NCBI GenBank assembly: GCA_036939355.1
Contig: JALLAP010000510.1
Coordinates: forward strand, 1 to 12,472
Length of the DNA stretch: 12,472 nucleotides
DNA from: Thalassiosira profunda
Taxonomy: Eukaryota; Bacillariophyta; Thalassiosirophyceae; Thalassiosirales; Thalassiosiraceae
Direction: 5' to 3'
Shown: positions 1-7,296 of the stretch, one piece after another
How positions within the stretch are numbered: position 1 is the stretch's first letter
How the letters are laid out: the number at the start of each line of letters is the position of its first letter
The notes under the pieces: model-generated
Databases searched by the model: none
Seen by the model: the letters and a program-made list of their open reading frames with translations, nothing else
What the model was told of the DNA's origin: nothing
Translations under genes and position numbers: made by a program

Positions 1-276
1 CCTTATCGAGGACATCTTGATCTCCTCGGCTGGTGTAAGGCGTCGAGGTTGGGCCGGGGCAGGAGGCGGGTGGGGTCGGCGGATTTTTCCGTTGAGGTTG
101 AGGAGAGAGGACAGGAGGGGGGGGGCGCCCGGGGGGGGAGGTGGGGGGGAGCCCCCTGATTTACACCTGGAAGGGAGCAGGCAGACCAACCTCCAAAGGC
201 GAAGATTTCGGCCGCTCGTCCCAAAACCAAAACTGCCCGCCCATTTCACCGTCGCATTGCTCGGTTCACCTGCACC
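1..276 (+). promoter_or_regulatory. upstream/5' leader region of the ER thioredoxin-like gene
   Basis: No convincing gene is seen here. The first ATG on the + strand is the one at 277, so this stretch probably holds the promoter and 5' leader of that gene. It contains a strongly G-biased tract (see the entry at 117-149). No clear TATA box is visible. Open frames overlapping it on both strands are low-complexity Arg/Pro/Gly sequence with no domain and are treated as GC-driven shadows. Confidence 0.45.
117..149 (+). repeat. G-run tract with G-quadruplex potential
   Basis: The + strand carries runs of nine G (117-125), eight G (131-138) and seven G (143-149), with a GG at 140-141 and spacers of five bases or fewer. 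This meets the usual sequence rule for an intramolecular G-quadruplex on the coding strand, about 130 bases upstream of the first ATG. Whether it folds or acts in transcription or translation is inference. Long G runs are also prone to sequencing-length error. Confidence 0.6.
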
Positions 277-1386
277 ATGGCTCCTGCACCTACCCCCCGC
301 CGCGCCTCGCGGAGCCGCCCGGGCTACCGCACCCTCGTCGTCGCCTCCCTGGCCGCCATCGTCCTCTCGATCCTCGCATCGGCGCCCGTCGCCTCCGCCG
401 AGGCCCCCGAGAAGAAGTGCGTCGAGGTGAAGGAGGAGTACGACGTCCGCAACCTCGCCCGGGACGCCAACGTCTTCCTCGTCCTGCACGAGAAGGACGA
501 CAAGGACGCGAAGGATCACATTTGCAACAAGGTCGAGGCGACTCCCGACAAGCGGTGGAAGGAGGCGGCCGAGAAGGGCAAGGCGGCCGTGTTTGCGTAC
601 ATGGAGGTGACGGATCCGCACGAGGACTTTAGCGGGGAGTGGCAGGAGGGCAACCGCGGCTTTGCGAAGAACTCGCTGGGCGTGAAGAGCTTCCCCGCCT
701 TCCTGTACCTGAGCAAGGGCATGGACGGGAAGTCCAAATACAGCAACCACGTGACGCATTTCACCCAGTCCGATTCGCTGGAGCTGGCCGATGTGGAAAA
801 CTTCATTGAGAAGAGGGTGGTCCGGTTGGGAAACGACGTGTACAACATCATCTTCTTCGACACCATCGCGTCCCGCTTCATCTCCTACGGCGATGCCACC
901 GGGTTGGATCGCTACAAGCAGCGCTTCCTCCAACTCCTCGTCCGCGCCTCCACCCTGTTTTCCTTTCGGGAGCCCTTCCGGTCCATCGGCCAACTGTACA
1001 ACCGGGCCTTTTCCATGTCCTTCGAACACGGCACGGACTACTGCCGGCAGCAGAACGAAAAACTGCAGAAGAAGCTCGACAAGAACAAGACCAACATGTC
1101 GCAGGACAAGGTGCACGAATTTCAGCAGAAGATGGCGGTATTGCGCGCGTTCGCCGAGCCGAAGGAATTGACGGACGCGGACGACCGGCAGATTTTGATC
1201 CACGCGGCGCTGCACCTGGGATTGCTGGTGGCGACGATTATGCTGTTCGTGGTCCCGGCCGAGGAGGAGGCGGAGGAGGAAGATGGGGAGAAGAAGGGCG
1301 AAGAGGGCGAAGAGGGCGAAGAGGGCGAGGCGGTCAATGCCGAACCGGTGGTGGCGAAGGAGGTCAAGGACGATAAGGAGAATTAA
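277..1386 (+). CDS. ER membrane thioredoxin-fold protein with ERp29-C-like helical domain
   Basis: A 369-aa protein, intronless as read. The start is the first ATG in the window and sits in a strong CACCATGG context. Residues 1-41 are a signal peptide: basic n-region, hydrophobic core about 19-36, cleavage after VASA. Residues ~45-180 resemble a thioredoxin/PDI fold, with the cis-proline region FPAFLYL (Pro140), but there is no CXXC, so it should not be a redox-active isomerase. Residues ~205-293 are helical, with spacing like the ERp29 C-terminal domain (GxDY, KLxKxLDxNK, then FQQKMxVLRAF). A single membrane helix (~306-327) is followed by a 42-residue Glu-rich tail. Inferred topology is type I, with a lumenal chaperone-like body and a cytosolic acidic tail. 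ERp29 itself is soluble, so the anchor is unusual. Family placement is by eye. It is convergent with the meckelin gene. Confidence 0.75.
   Translation: MAPAPTPRRASRSRPGYRTLVVASLAAIVLSILASAPVASAEAPEKKCVEVKEEYDVRNLARDANVFLVLHEKDDKDAKDHICNKVEATPDKRWKEAAEKGKAAVFAYMEVTDPHEDFSGEWQEGNRGFAKNSLGVKSFPAFLYLSKGMDGKSKYSNHVTHFTQSDSLELADVENFIEKRVVRLGNDVYNIIFFDTIASRFISYGDATGLDRYKQRFLQLLVRASTLFSFREPFRSIGQLYNRAFSMSFEHGTDYCRQQNEKLQKKLDKNKTNMSQDKVHEFQQKMAVLRAFAEPKELTDADDRQILIHAALHLGLLVATIMLFVVPAEEEAEEEDGEKKGEEGEEGEEGEAVNAEPVVAKEVKDDKEN
1300..1326 (+). repeat. 9-bp tandem repeat coding for Glu-Glu-Gly
   Basis: Three perfect copies of GAAGAGGGC in tandem, preceded by an imperfect copy, lie inside the acidic C-terminal tail of the ER protein and encode EEG units. 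Copy number could vary between alleles without breaking the frame. Confidence 0.9.
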
Positions 1387-1596
1387 GCGAAAGGGAGCAA
1401 TGCTATCATCTATGGATGAAACTCCCTTTGGTTAGTGTTATGATATGATCATTGGAGATTCTACGGATGTGGATGAAGAAGAGAGGTGTCTGACTTCTGA
1501 CCGGTTGCACCCAGTCGAGGAATCTCTGCGGTATATCTTAACAAACGAAGAGACTCTCGAACTTGCCTCGTCTCTTCGGTGTCGTCTTTACCTATT
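1387..1596. other. convergent intergenic spacer
   Basis: This 210-bp gap lies between the 3' ends of the ER protein gene (+) and the meckelin gene (-). No gene, RNA or strong repeat is seen. It should contain both 3' untranslated regions and polyadenylation sites, but no canonical AATAAA is obvious. Confidence 0.5.
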
Positions 1597-4500
1597 TCAT
1601 TGCGAGATTCCTAAGAACTTGGAGTCGATGAACGACTTGGCGGCAAGGTTGCGCGAGCCCCACCACGCCCGGAGGCTGGTCCGAAGCAGGTGCATGGCGT
1701 AGCACAAAAAGATGGAGATTCCCGCGTTGCCGAATGCCATTTGTGCACAGTTGTAGGTCAAAACATCATGCAGCAGCAGGTCCAGCTCGATGCCGAGAAA
1801 TGTTGCCCCAAGAAACCCATCTCTGTCCGGAAGAAGGATACAATTTGGAGCGGCATTGCGAAACTCTGCCGGCGTCACACCGAGCAATCTTTCCGACGCC
1901 AACGGCTCTCTGACAATATAACTGAGCCCGTCGGTCGAAGCGAGCGTTGGTTGTTGGTCGACGAAGCCTTGCAAGAACTGCGTCATCTCGAATCTCGCAA
2001 GGGCTGCCTTATTGCCGTCGTTGCTCTCGATGTGAGATCGATTGGGCAAGGCGTAGCCGTAGATCTTCGACAGTTGGGCTCGAAACACTGGTGAAGCAAA
2101 GAGAGAAAAGGCTTGGCAATCGCCCGTGGCCTCACTAAACCCTCGACCAATGAAGTGGCCAAGGCCCTCTCGCTCCAAATTCAGCAGCATCTCCTCAACA
2201 GAACAGTCGGCCGTTTGGTACGGCGATACGCCGTGCAAGTAGAAACCTAAAGATGGAATGAGACGTTTTGTTGTATACCAGCCACATCCAATTGCAACGG
2301 TTGAATGCACATGCTACTTGAGCACGTACCTTTGTTGTTCTCCAGCATGATGAATACCGAAACGTTGCACGCGGTGATCAGATCGACAAACTGGGTGGAA
2401 GGATTTTCAGATAAGAACCGTTCCTGCACCAGCACACGCCACATCCACTGGATCAACCATGCAACAATAAAGAAAAATACCGAGTTGGCAAATGACAGCG
2501 CAATGTTCTCTCTTCCGAGACCTTGCTCAAAGTTTGGCTGAGGCAGGGCATTGTTTCTCTGGCCGAGTCCAAACATTGCGAAGGCCACCACGACCAAGGA
2601 GGTTGCGGTGTTGCTCCGGCGCTTCCCTTGCAATCTATTGTAAGCATTCGCCACTGTAAAGATCCTCCACATGGAAACCCCGTTGCTCCTTTTGCCACAG
2701 GGAGGGCGTTCGTGATCCACGAAAATGACATCACTTCTACACTGCCTCACGATCGTGTAGCCGATGTAGATTGTTTGGCACCAAAAGAGGAGCCGAAAGG
2801 TGATATTGAAGAAAAGGTATTCGCTTGTCACCCCGTAGAACTCGCTCTCCGGTGGCAACAGCAAGAATACCTGGCCCTGGTTCTTGAAGAATAGGAACCA
2901 GTAGGCGCAGATCAAGAAAGTGAAGCAGCCAAACAGCAACGTAAAGGTGTGACACGCCACGACAAAGGCGTGGAGCAAGAGCTGCAATCCAAACACCGAC
3001 CCAGCGTTGTCCGTTCGCTGGCGGCTTTGGAAGTTGTTCACACGGAAGCCAAAGATCACCACGGCGAAGGCGAAGATGAAGCCAAGCCAAATCTGGATAG
3101 TGTCCCAAAACGAGTCGCTTCGCATCGAGTACTCGACCTTGAACAGCAACGATAGTTCAGCATCGCTGCTCTTGGTGGATGTTGCATACTCCACCACGAG
3201 CTGAGGAGGATAAAGCTGATCGGGGTTCTCCGACCGAGTTGGTACTCTCAGCACGATCTTCGTCGCGTACCGGACGGCCTCGACTCCGGCTGTGGTTCTT
3301 CCGGACTGTAATGAGCAAACAGGGATAGGTAAGAGTTGGCGTCCCACGCAGCATAAGGCAGCAAAGTGCATAGAAACTCACCAGGTTGTCAAAGAGGAAG
3401 AATCGTCGAGTGTAGATGTCGTCAAGCTCGTCGTCCAGGCGTTGGTTGACGTTTGGGAACTTGCCATCGCTGGCCAAATTTCTGTTGAGGACGGGCACCG
3501 GGTAGAGACACTCCGAATCGCCACTGCACGCGTCCGAGCCCTCATCCACAAGGTAGAGGTCGTACAAGAACGTCTCCTTCTCCAGCAAGTCGTCAATGGA
3601 GCACGAGTATTCTTGGCGATAGGTATTGCCGAAGGTAAGCCAGTGCGTGTGATTGAGATCGTCATAACCTCTCGTGGAGCGGTAGCAGTACTCAAACTGA
3701 TTGGCCAAGTCTTCGAGTCCAACAAATGTTCCGTTGACTGTATATTTCGCGAGCTTGAAGGACAATACGTTCGTTCGATCATCTTCCGGATGAAACGATA
3801 CCTTCGTACGGACACCTCGGTCGTTCGCTACGGACTCGGCATCGTCGCTGTAGCGCAGCCAGGGCAGCGTGACTTTCCAGTCTTCTTGGTCGTGGTACGT
3901 TTCCACGCGTCTCTGCAAAATCGCCTCGAATTGTCTGCATGCCGGCGCATCCTCGTCATACATGCTCATCACACAAAGATTGCCCAGCGCTTGGCAGGCC
4001 TGAAGGCTGCTTGCAGATGACCCATCGAAGTGTTCGCAGTCACCGGCTGCACGTTGGTACAAGTGAGAGAACGTGATCGACTCCAGGGTGAAATCGTAAG
4101 GCTCTGTCGATTCGTCTCCAACCACGTCCAGGCTCTGAAACCGCACTCTTGTGTAGGGTTCAGTCACCGAGGGCGCGTTCTTCAGGCATGACAGCTCTCC
4201 CACGGAGGCTTCGCCAGTCAGCAGATATCCATCCTCGCAAACACACGAGTAGTCAGTGTCGAAGAACATGCGAGGATCAGGACAAGAGGCGCACGCAGAG
4301 GGGTCAGCTGTGTACTTTCTGCCGGCAGCTACGAAGTAATCCTGGCCAGCTTCGTACAATTCTTCGGTAATCACCGCCATGCCCTCGAGACAAGGCACGC
4401 AGTCCTTGCGCAGTGGTTTACCGGAATCGTCTGGTACCTCTACCAGCCTTTGGGTAGCCACTGGAGTGTCCGATGCAGAGCTTTTCGCAGGATTATTGCA

Positions 4501-4857
4501 CGTGCACTGGTTTGTGGCCGTATCAAACGCGGCCGAGTTGGAACACGGGATGCACGTGCGCTTGTCCAGCGAAGGAACTTGGGACGATTGGCTGCACTCC
4601 GTAGAGCAGGCGATGCCGACGCAGTTCCCCTCCCACAGCGAGTCCGTGGCGCAATCAACCTCCGCCTGCAGCGCGTTTGCTGGGCAGCCACACACTTCTG
4701 CATCGAGAGGTCCGAGGCCTTGCTGACAGTCCACGCATGCCAAACCACTCGTGTCGAAGACTTGAGGGGCCGGACACCCGCTGCGAGGCAATTGTACAGT
4801 GGTCACCTCGCTACTGGACTGCCGAAGCAGCAGCAGCAGTGGGATCGCGGACCTCAT
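1597..4857 (-). CDS. TMEM67: meckelin (TMEM67/MKS3), ciliary transition-zone membrane protein
   Basis: Three exons on the minus strand: 4857-3382, 3305-2330 and 2246-1597, joined to 1033 aa (human meckelin is 995 aa). The ATG at 4857 opens a signal peptide (MRSAIPLLLLLRQ). A Cys-rich ectodomain follows (paired CxxC and CxCP motifs, residues ~29-210). Exon 1 ends RRFFLFDNL and exon 2 begins SGRTT, matching the meckelin RRFFLxD-SGR segment. Residues ~560-780 hold several membrane helices, with the family motifs YWFLFFKxQxxVFLLLPP, DVIFVDHERP and QFVDLITACNVSVFIM. Exon 3 carries xYLHGVS, EEMLLNLERE and the C-terminal NLAAKSFIDSKFL, close to human NLASKTLVDQRFL. Meckelin belongs to the MKS module gating the transition zone of cilia and flagella and also binds Wnt-type ligands in animals. 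It shares a 282-bp divergent spacer with the gene at 5140. Presence implies a flagellate stage. Confidence 0.93.
2247..2329 (-). other. TMEM67: intron 2 of the meckelin gene
   Basis: 83 bp, donor AAG|GTACGT at 2329 and acceptor TTTAG at 2247, phase 1 (the split codon gives Gly818). Joining restores FIMLENNK-GFYLHG, which aligns with the conserved FxxYxHG segment of meckelins. Both flanking exons otherwise run into stops. Confidence 0.93.
3306..3381 (-). other. TMEM67: intron 1 of the meckelin gene
   Basis: 76 bp, donor CTG|GTGAGT at 3381 and acceptor ATTACAG at 3306, phase 0. Splicing joins FFLFDNL to SGRTT, exactly as in the conserved meckelin FFLxD-SGR motif. Confidence 0.94.
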
Positions 4858-4940
4858 AGTCGCCCCTCAAAGAGCAAGGGTCGACCATTTTAAGTCCACC
4901 TCTTTATCGCATCGTCCCCAGTCGATGAGTCGCGGTCAAA

Positions 4941-5051
4941 TCTTCTCAAAATTTCAATTCGAATCAAAACTTTCAATTTGAGTTCAAAAATTTCAATTTC
5001 AAAATCAAAACTTTCAATTTCAATTTCAATTTGAATTCGAATTCAAATTGA
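4941..5051. repeat. AT-rich TTTCAATTT-type repeat block
   Basis: About 110 bp built from iterated TTTCAA/AATTTC words. An 18-bp direct repeat, AATCAAAACTTTCAATTT, occurs at 4962-4979 and again at 5003-5020 (41-bp period). The block is bracketed by imperfectly inverted CGCGGTCAAA (4931-4940) and ATTGATCGCG (5047-5056). Read on the minus strand it yields alternating Phe-Glu and Lys-Leu codons, which is a repeat artefact and not a gene. No target-site duplication was found around it. Confidence 0.8.
5026..5051. repeat. perfect 26-bp palindrome
   Basis: A gapless perfect inverted repeat centred between 5038 and 5039. Each half is 13 bp and contains GAATTC next to the centre. The symmetry stops exactly outside 5026/5051. 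It could be a dimeric transcription-factor site or a cruciform former in the divergent promoter; that function is inference. Confidence 0.92.
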
Positions 5052-5139
5052 TCGCGTTTCTCGAATGGGGCCTGTGAAAGTGGTGGAGCCCCTTCATCAC
5101 TCTTGACTCCTTGCTTCTGGCCTCCTGACTCGCAGGGCA

Positions 5140-5739
5140 ATGGCGGAGGATAATATCGACTGGAGCGGGCACGCCGCCCCAGTCTCGCGCAAGAAACACT
5201 TGCCCCAGCCACCGTCGAACGTTGCCAACCACGACGTGGGCGTTGGCCCTGTTAAAGAAGAATCGTGGAAGCCAGGGCGGAAGGTTGCGGAAGGACCCAA
5301 GACCAGTTCTTCAGAATCGCTCCTCGGAGGCCCGGTGCCCGAGGGCGATCCATCGGTTGTCGAGCCAAGCGCCTGGCAAACGGAGGCCCAGTCCGCATCC
5401 GTTCAGACGAAGACCTCGCGTGACCAAATGACGGAAGCCGGACGGAGTAGGTCTTGCCCCGGCAAGGCCATCGTAAGGCCCGCCCACGAGCTGGCGAGAC
5501 CATTCGACGAGACCGTTGGGGCCCGTCTCCGCGAGCAGAATCCCTACGCATTGAACGACGGTAACACTGCTGCCTCGGCCACAGGATCGAAGAAGAGCCC
5601 AAGCACCACGGCCTCGGCGGACTCCAATAACTCGTTGGTTGGCTACCGTTCGGGTTGCGGCGCCCGGTCGTTTCTTGAAGGCCTGGGATCGGAAGTGGCC
5701 GCATCGATGTACTCCTCCACTGAGCCTGATACTGAATAA
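5140..5739 (+). CDS. hypothetical hydrophilic protein
   Basis: An open frame of 199 aa with its ATG in a good context (GCAATGG). The codons show the G/C third-position bias of neighbouring genes. I do not recognise the family. The protein is hydrophilic and probably largely disordered, rich in Ser, Pro, Lys and Glu, with a Ser/Thr/Asn-rich stretch at ~143-165 and an acidic end (EPDTE). There is no signal peptide, membrane helix or recognisable catalytic motif. It is divergent from meckelin and converges on the SET gene 62 bp downstream. GC-rich antisense frames of up to 182 codons overlap it, and a good minus-strand intron abuts its end, so the coding call is only moderate. It may have an upstream non-coding exon. 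Confidence 0.5.
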   Translation: MAEDNIDWSGHAAPVSRKKHLPQPPSNVANHDVGVGPVKEESWKPGRKVAEGPKTSSSESLLGGPVPEGDPSVVEPSAWQTEAQSASVQTKTSRDQMTEAGRSRSCPGKAIVRPAHELARPFDETVGARLREQNPYALNDGNTAASATGSKKSPSTTASADSNNSLVGYRSGCGARSFLEGLGSEVAASMYSSTEPDTE

Positions 5740-5800
5740 GAGAGCTGGTGAGAAATTTGTCGTTTGCTGGCAGTGATGCAACAAAGGTATAAGCACTCAC
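5732..5800 (-). other. candidate 3'-UTR intron of the SET-domain gene
   Basis: On the minus strand, one base after the SET gene's TGA stop, there is a canonical donor (GAG|GTGAGT, intron start 5800). A matching acceptor with a pyrimidine tract (CTCTCTTATTCAG, intron end 5732) lies 69 bp on. The size and sites resemble the confirmed introns here. If used, the 3'-UTR exon would run antisense through the hypothetical gene at 5140-5739. Confidence 0.45.
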
Positions 5801-5801
5801 C

Positions 5802-6917
5802 TCAGAGGTCTCCTAGCACTTTCTCCAAGTCTGCCATCTCTGTTTGGTACGCGGTGTTGGCTCCTTGTAACGCCTTTTGCAAATCACGCGCCGATTGGAC
5901 GATTTGTTCTTTGATCCTCTCCGTCGCCTCGGCGTCGTCCTCTCCCTCTTGAGCATCGACGGCACCCAGCCAGTATACCACCCCATAAGAAGTGAATAGT
6001 TCCTCAGATTTCTTCACCTTCTTTGTCGTCACCGTGGCGAGAAGAGGGGACGGCCCGAACGGGATGTGAATACAATTCTTCTGTTGCGTGGATCGGACGT
6101 AGTATTGCTCTATTGCCTCGTCAATAGACGCAACACCACCTTTTTGCATATCGAGCAAACTGGCACCGTCATTGATGTAGTGAGAAGTCCAAATGCCGTC
6201 CAGTTCCTCGTTTCTGGTCGGGTTCACATCGAGATACAGCGGCGGACTCATCTCATCTTTGGTTTCGTCAAACAACGGCGATAGCAGCGACGGACGCTGA
6301 AACAACGGCTGATCGGTGGCATGCAAATACGGCGAGTTGACGTGGGGATGCTCGGCGAAATACGCCTCGTCCTCCTCGCACTGCGCGAGGAACATACTCA
6401 AATCTTGGAGGTCGTCCTCGTCTATCTCTCCCCCGTCAGTCATGGGCACGACCAGCTCGTAGCCCAGCGCATGGGCGGGGTACAATCCCACGACGGTGCC
6501 CGCCTTAATGTTCTTGGTGGCGAAGAGGCCGAGGCCGGCGTGCTCCCCGAGAGATGAGGGCCCCACTTTGGTTAGCTGCTGGACCTGCTTTCGCATCCTT
6601 TGCAGAGATGGCGTGGCGCCAAACACCTCGTCGGAGGTGGATTTGTTCATGGCGACGGACGCCCGGTGCAACCCCTTGCTCAGCAGGGGTAGAAAAGGGT
6701 TGCCCGGCGACGATGGAATTGCAGCTGCCTCGGGTGCATCCTCGGCCATCACCGAGCCATCACCTCCGTCGGCGTCGGGCGATGTGATGGCCGACAGGGC
6801 CTGATGCGCGGGAACGCTTTGTCGCGAGGAAGGGTTGCAAAACGCCTCCGCGGCCGATGGAAGACCGAGCAGCGCACTCGTCGCCACCGCCAGGGCGACG
6901 GTGCTACCGCGCGTCAT
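5802..6917 (-). CDS. SET-domain protein with plastid-targeting presequence (putative protein lysine methyltransferase)
   Basis: 371 aa from the ATG at 6917. Residues 1-25 form a signal peptide (MTRGSTVALAVATSALLGL core, ending AEA). It is followed directly by Phe26 (AEA|FCNPSS), the 'ASAFAP'-type junction diatoms use for import into their complex plastid, then a Ser/Arg/Pro transit-like stretch. The SET domain spans ~119-316: an N-terminal GLGLFATKNIKAG strand, SHYINDG (Asn249-Asp250, the position of the usual NHS motif), and EELFTSYG (306-312) for the catalytic-tyrosine/SAM end. A charged helical tail (~325-371) follows. The expected role is SAM-dependent lysine methylation of a plastid protein; the substrate is unknown. 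An in-frame ATG at 6983 would add 22 residues, but the signal peptide and Phe+1 argue for 6917. It is divergent from the helicase across a MITE-bearing promoter. Confidence 0.8.
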   Translation of the reverse strand: MTRGSTVALAVATSALLGLPSAAEAFCNPSSRQSVPAHQALSAITSPDADGGDGSVMAEDAPEAAAIPSSPGNPFLPLLSKGLHRASVAMNKSTSDEVFGATPSLQRMRKQVQQLTKVGPSSLGEHAGLGLFATKNIKAGTVVGLYPAHALGYELVVPMTDGGEIDEDDLQDLSMFLAQCEEDEAYFAEHPHVNSPYLHATDQPLFQRPSLLSPLFDETKDEMSPPLYLDVNPTRNEELDGIWTSHYINDGASLLDMQKGGVASIDEAIEQYYVRSTQQKNCIHIPFGPSPLLATVTTKKVKKSEELFTSYGVVYWLGAVDAQEGEDDAEATERIKEQIVQSARDLQKALQGANTAYQTEMADLEKVLGDL

Positions 6918-7058
6918 CGTTGAGATGGAGGTGTGTGGCGAGTGTAGTGGGCAGTGCGTGGGGCGTGGGAGGAAAGGTGTCATCAGTACGATATGGTATG
7001 CATTCTCTAGAGTGACGAAAGGGCACAAAAACAAAGGGGGCCGCTGGCGCTGGGCCGC

Positions 7059-7066
7059 TTCACTTC
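7059..7066. repeat. left target-site duplication (8 bp)
   Basis: TTCACTTC sits immediately outside the left terminal inverted repeat. The identical octamer sits immediately outside the right one at 7306-7313. Eight-base duplications are typical of hAT transposons. Confidence 0.72.
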
Positions 7067-7093
7067 TAGGCTTTTGCTTTTAGAGGGCGCGAG

Positions 7094-7283
7094 CAGGACT
7101 TTTCGAGGGCGTTGCCCTCGATTTTGCCCTCGCAAATTTGAGGGCGTTAACGTAGGAACTCGTAGCTTTACTACCACAGGTCTAGCTAACTCGTGCGTAC
7201 GTACTACGTAAGTAGGACTGTGTTAGGGGAAGCAAGAGGGCTCGGCCCTCTCGGAGCCAGGACTTTTCGAGGGCGCGCCCTCG
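7094..7283. repeat. GAGGGC hairpin modules inside the MITE
   Basis: A module beginning CAGGACTTTTCGAGGGCG occurs at 7094-7120 and again, in the same orientation, at 7258-7283. Each ends in a GCCCTCG arm, giving hairpins at 7104-7120 (7-bp stem, GTT loop) and 7268-7283 (perfect 16-bp palindrome). A third hairpin, GAGGGC-TCG-GCCCTC, lies at 7236-7250. Ten GAGGGC/GCCCTC words occur between 7083 and 7290. They could fold as DNA or as RNA if transcribed. Confidence 0.85.
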
Positions 7284-7290
7284 CGCCCTC

Positions 7291-7296
7291 TATAAG
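7291..7296 (+). promoter_or_regulatory. TATA-like box inside the right MITE terminus
   Basis: TATAAG on the + strand lies 215 bp upstream of the helicase ATG, with no ATG in between. The corresponding base in the left terminal repeat reads TAAAAG on the minus strand, so one of the two TIR substitutions creates the TATA form. Promoter use is inferred. Confidence 0.4.

Larger units (their letters stand above)
4858..5139. promoter_or_regulatory. divergent promoter region, meckelin / hypothetical gene
   Basis: This 282-bp spacer lies between two divergent starts (4857 minus, 5140 plus). Its centre is a strikingly AT-rich block in GC-rich surroundings (see the repeat entries). Just before the ATG at 5140, a pyrimidine-rich stretch ends in CTCGCAG|G, which resembles a splice acceptor. 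A 5'-UTR intron for the + gene is therefore possible, with a weak GTGAAA donor near 5073, but this is not established. No clear TATA box is seen. Confidence 0.5.

Noticed and set aside
17..632. + strand ORFs overlapping the first gene's leader and N-terminus
   Set aside because: Arg/Pro/Gly-rich translations of GC-rich DNA, one with an ATG-less start, overlapping a gene with a strong start context and clear signal peptide.
3292..4020. 242-codon + strand ORF antisense to meckelin exon 1
   Set aside because: It begins with GTG, has no domain, and lies wholly opposite a well-supported conserved exon. It is a shadow frame.
4973..5232. Minus-strand ORFs with alternating Phe-Glu/Lys-Leu ends
   Set aside because: The pattern is produced by translating the TTTCAA-type DNA repeat in the divergent promoter; no coding support.
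5252..5800. 182-codon minus-strand ORF antisense to the 199-aa gene
   Set aside because: It begins with a GTG within a likely intron and has no recognised domain. More likely 3'-UTR or antisense shadow than a separate protein.
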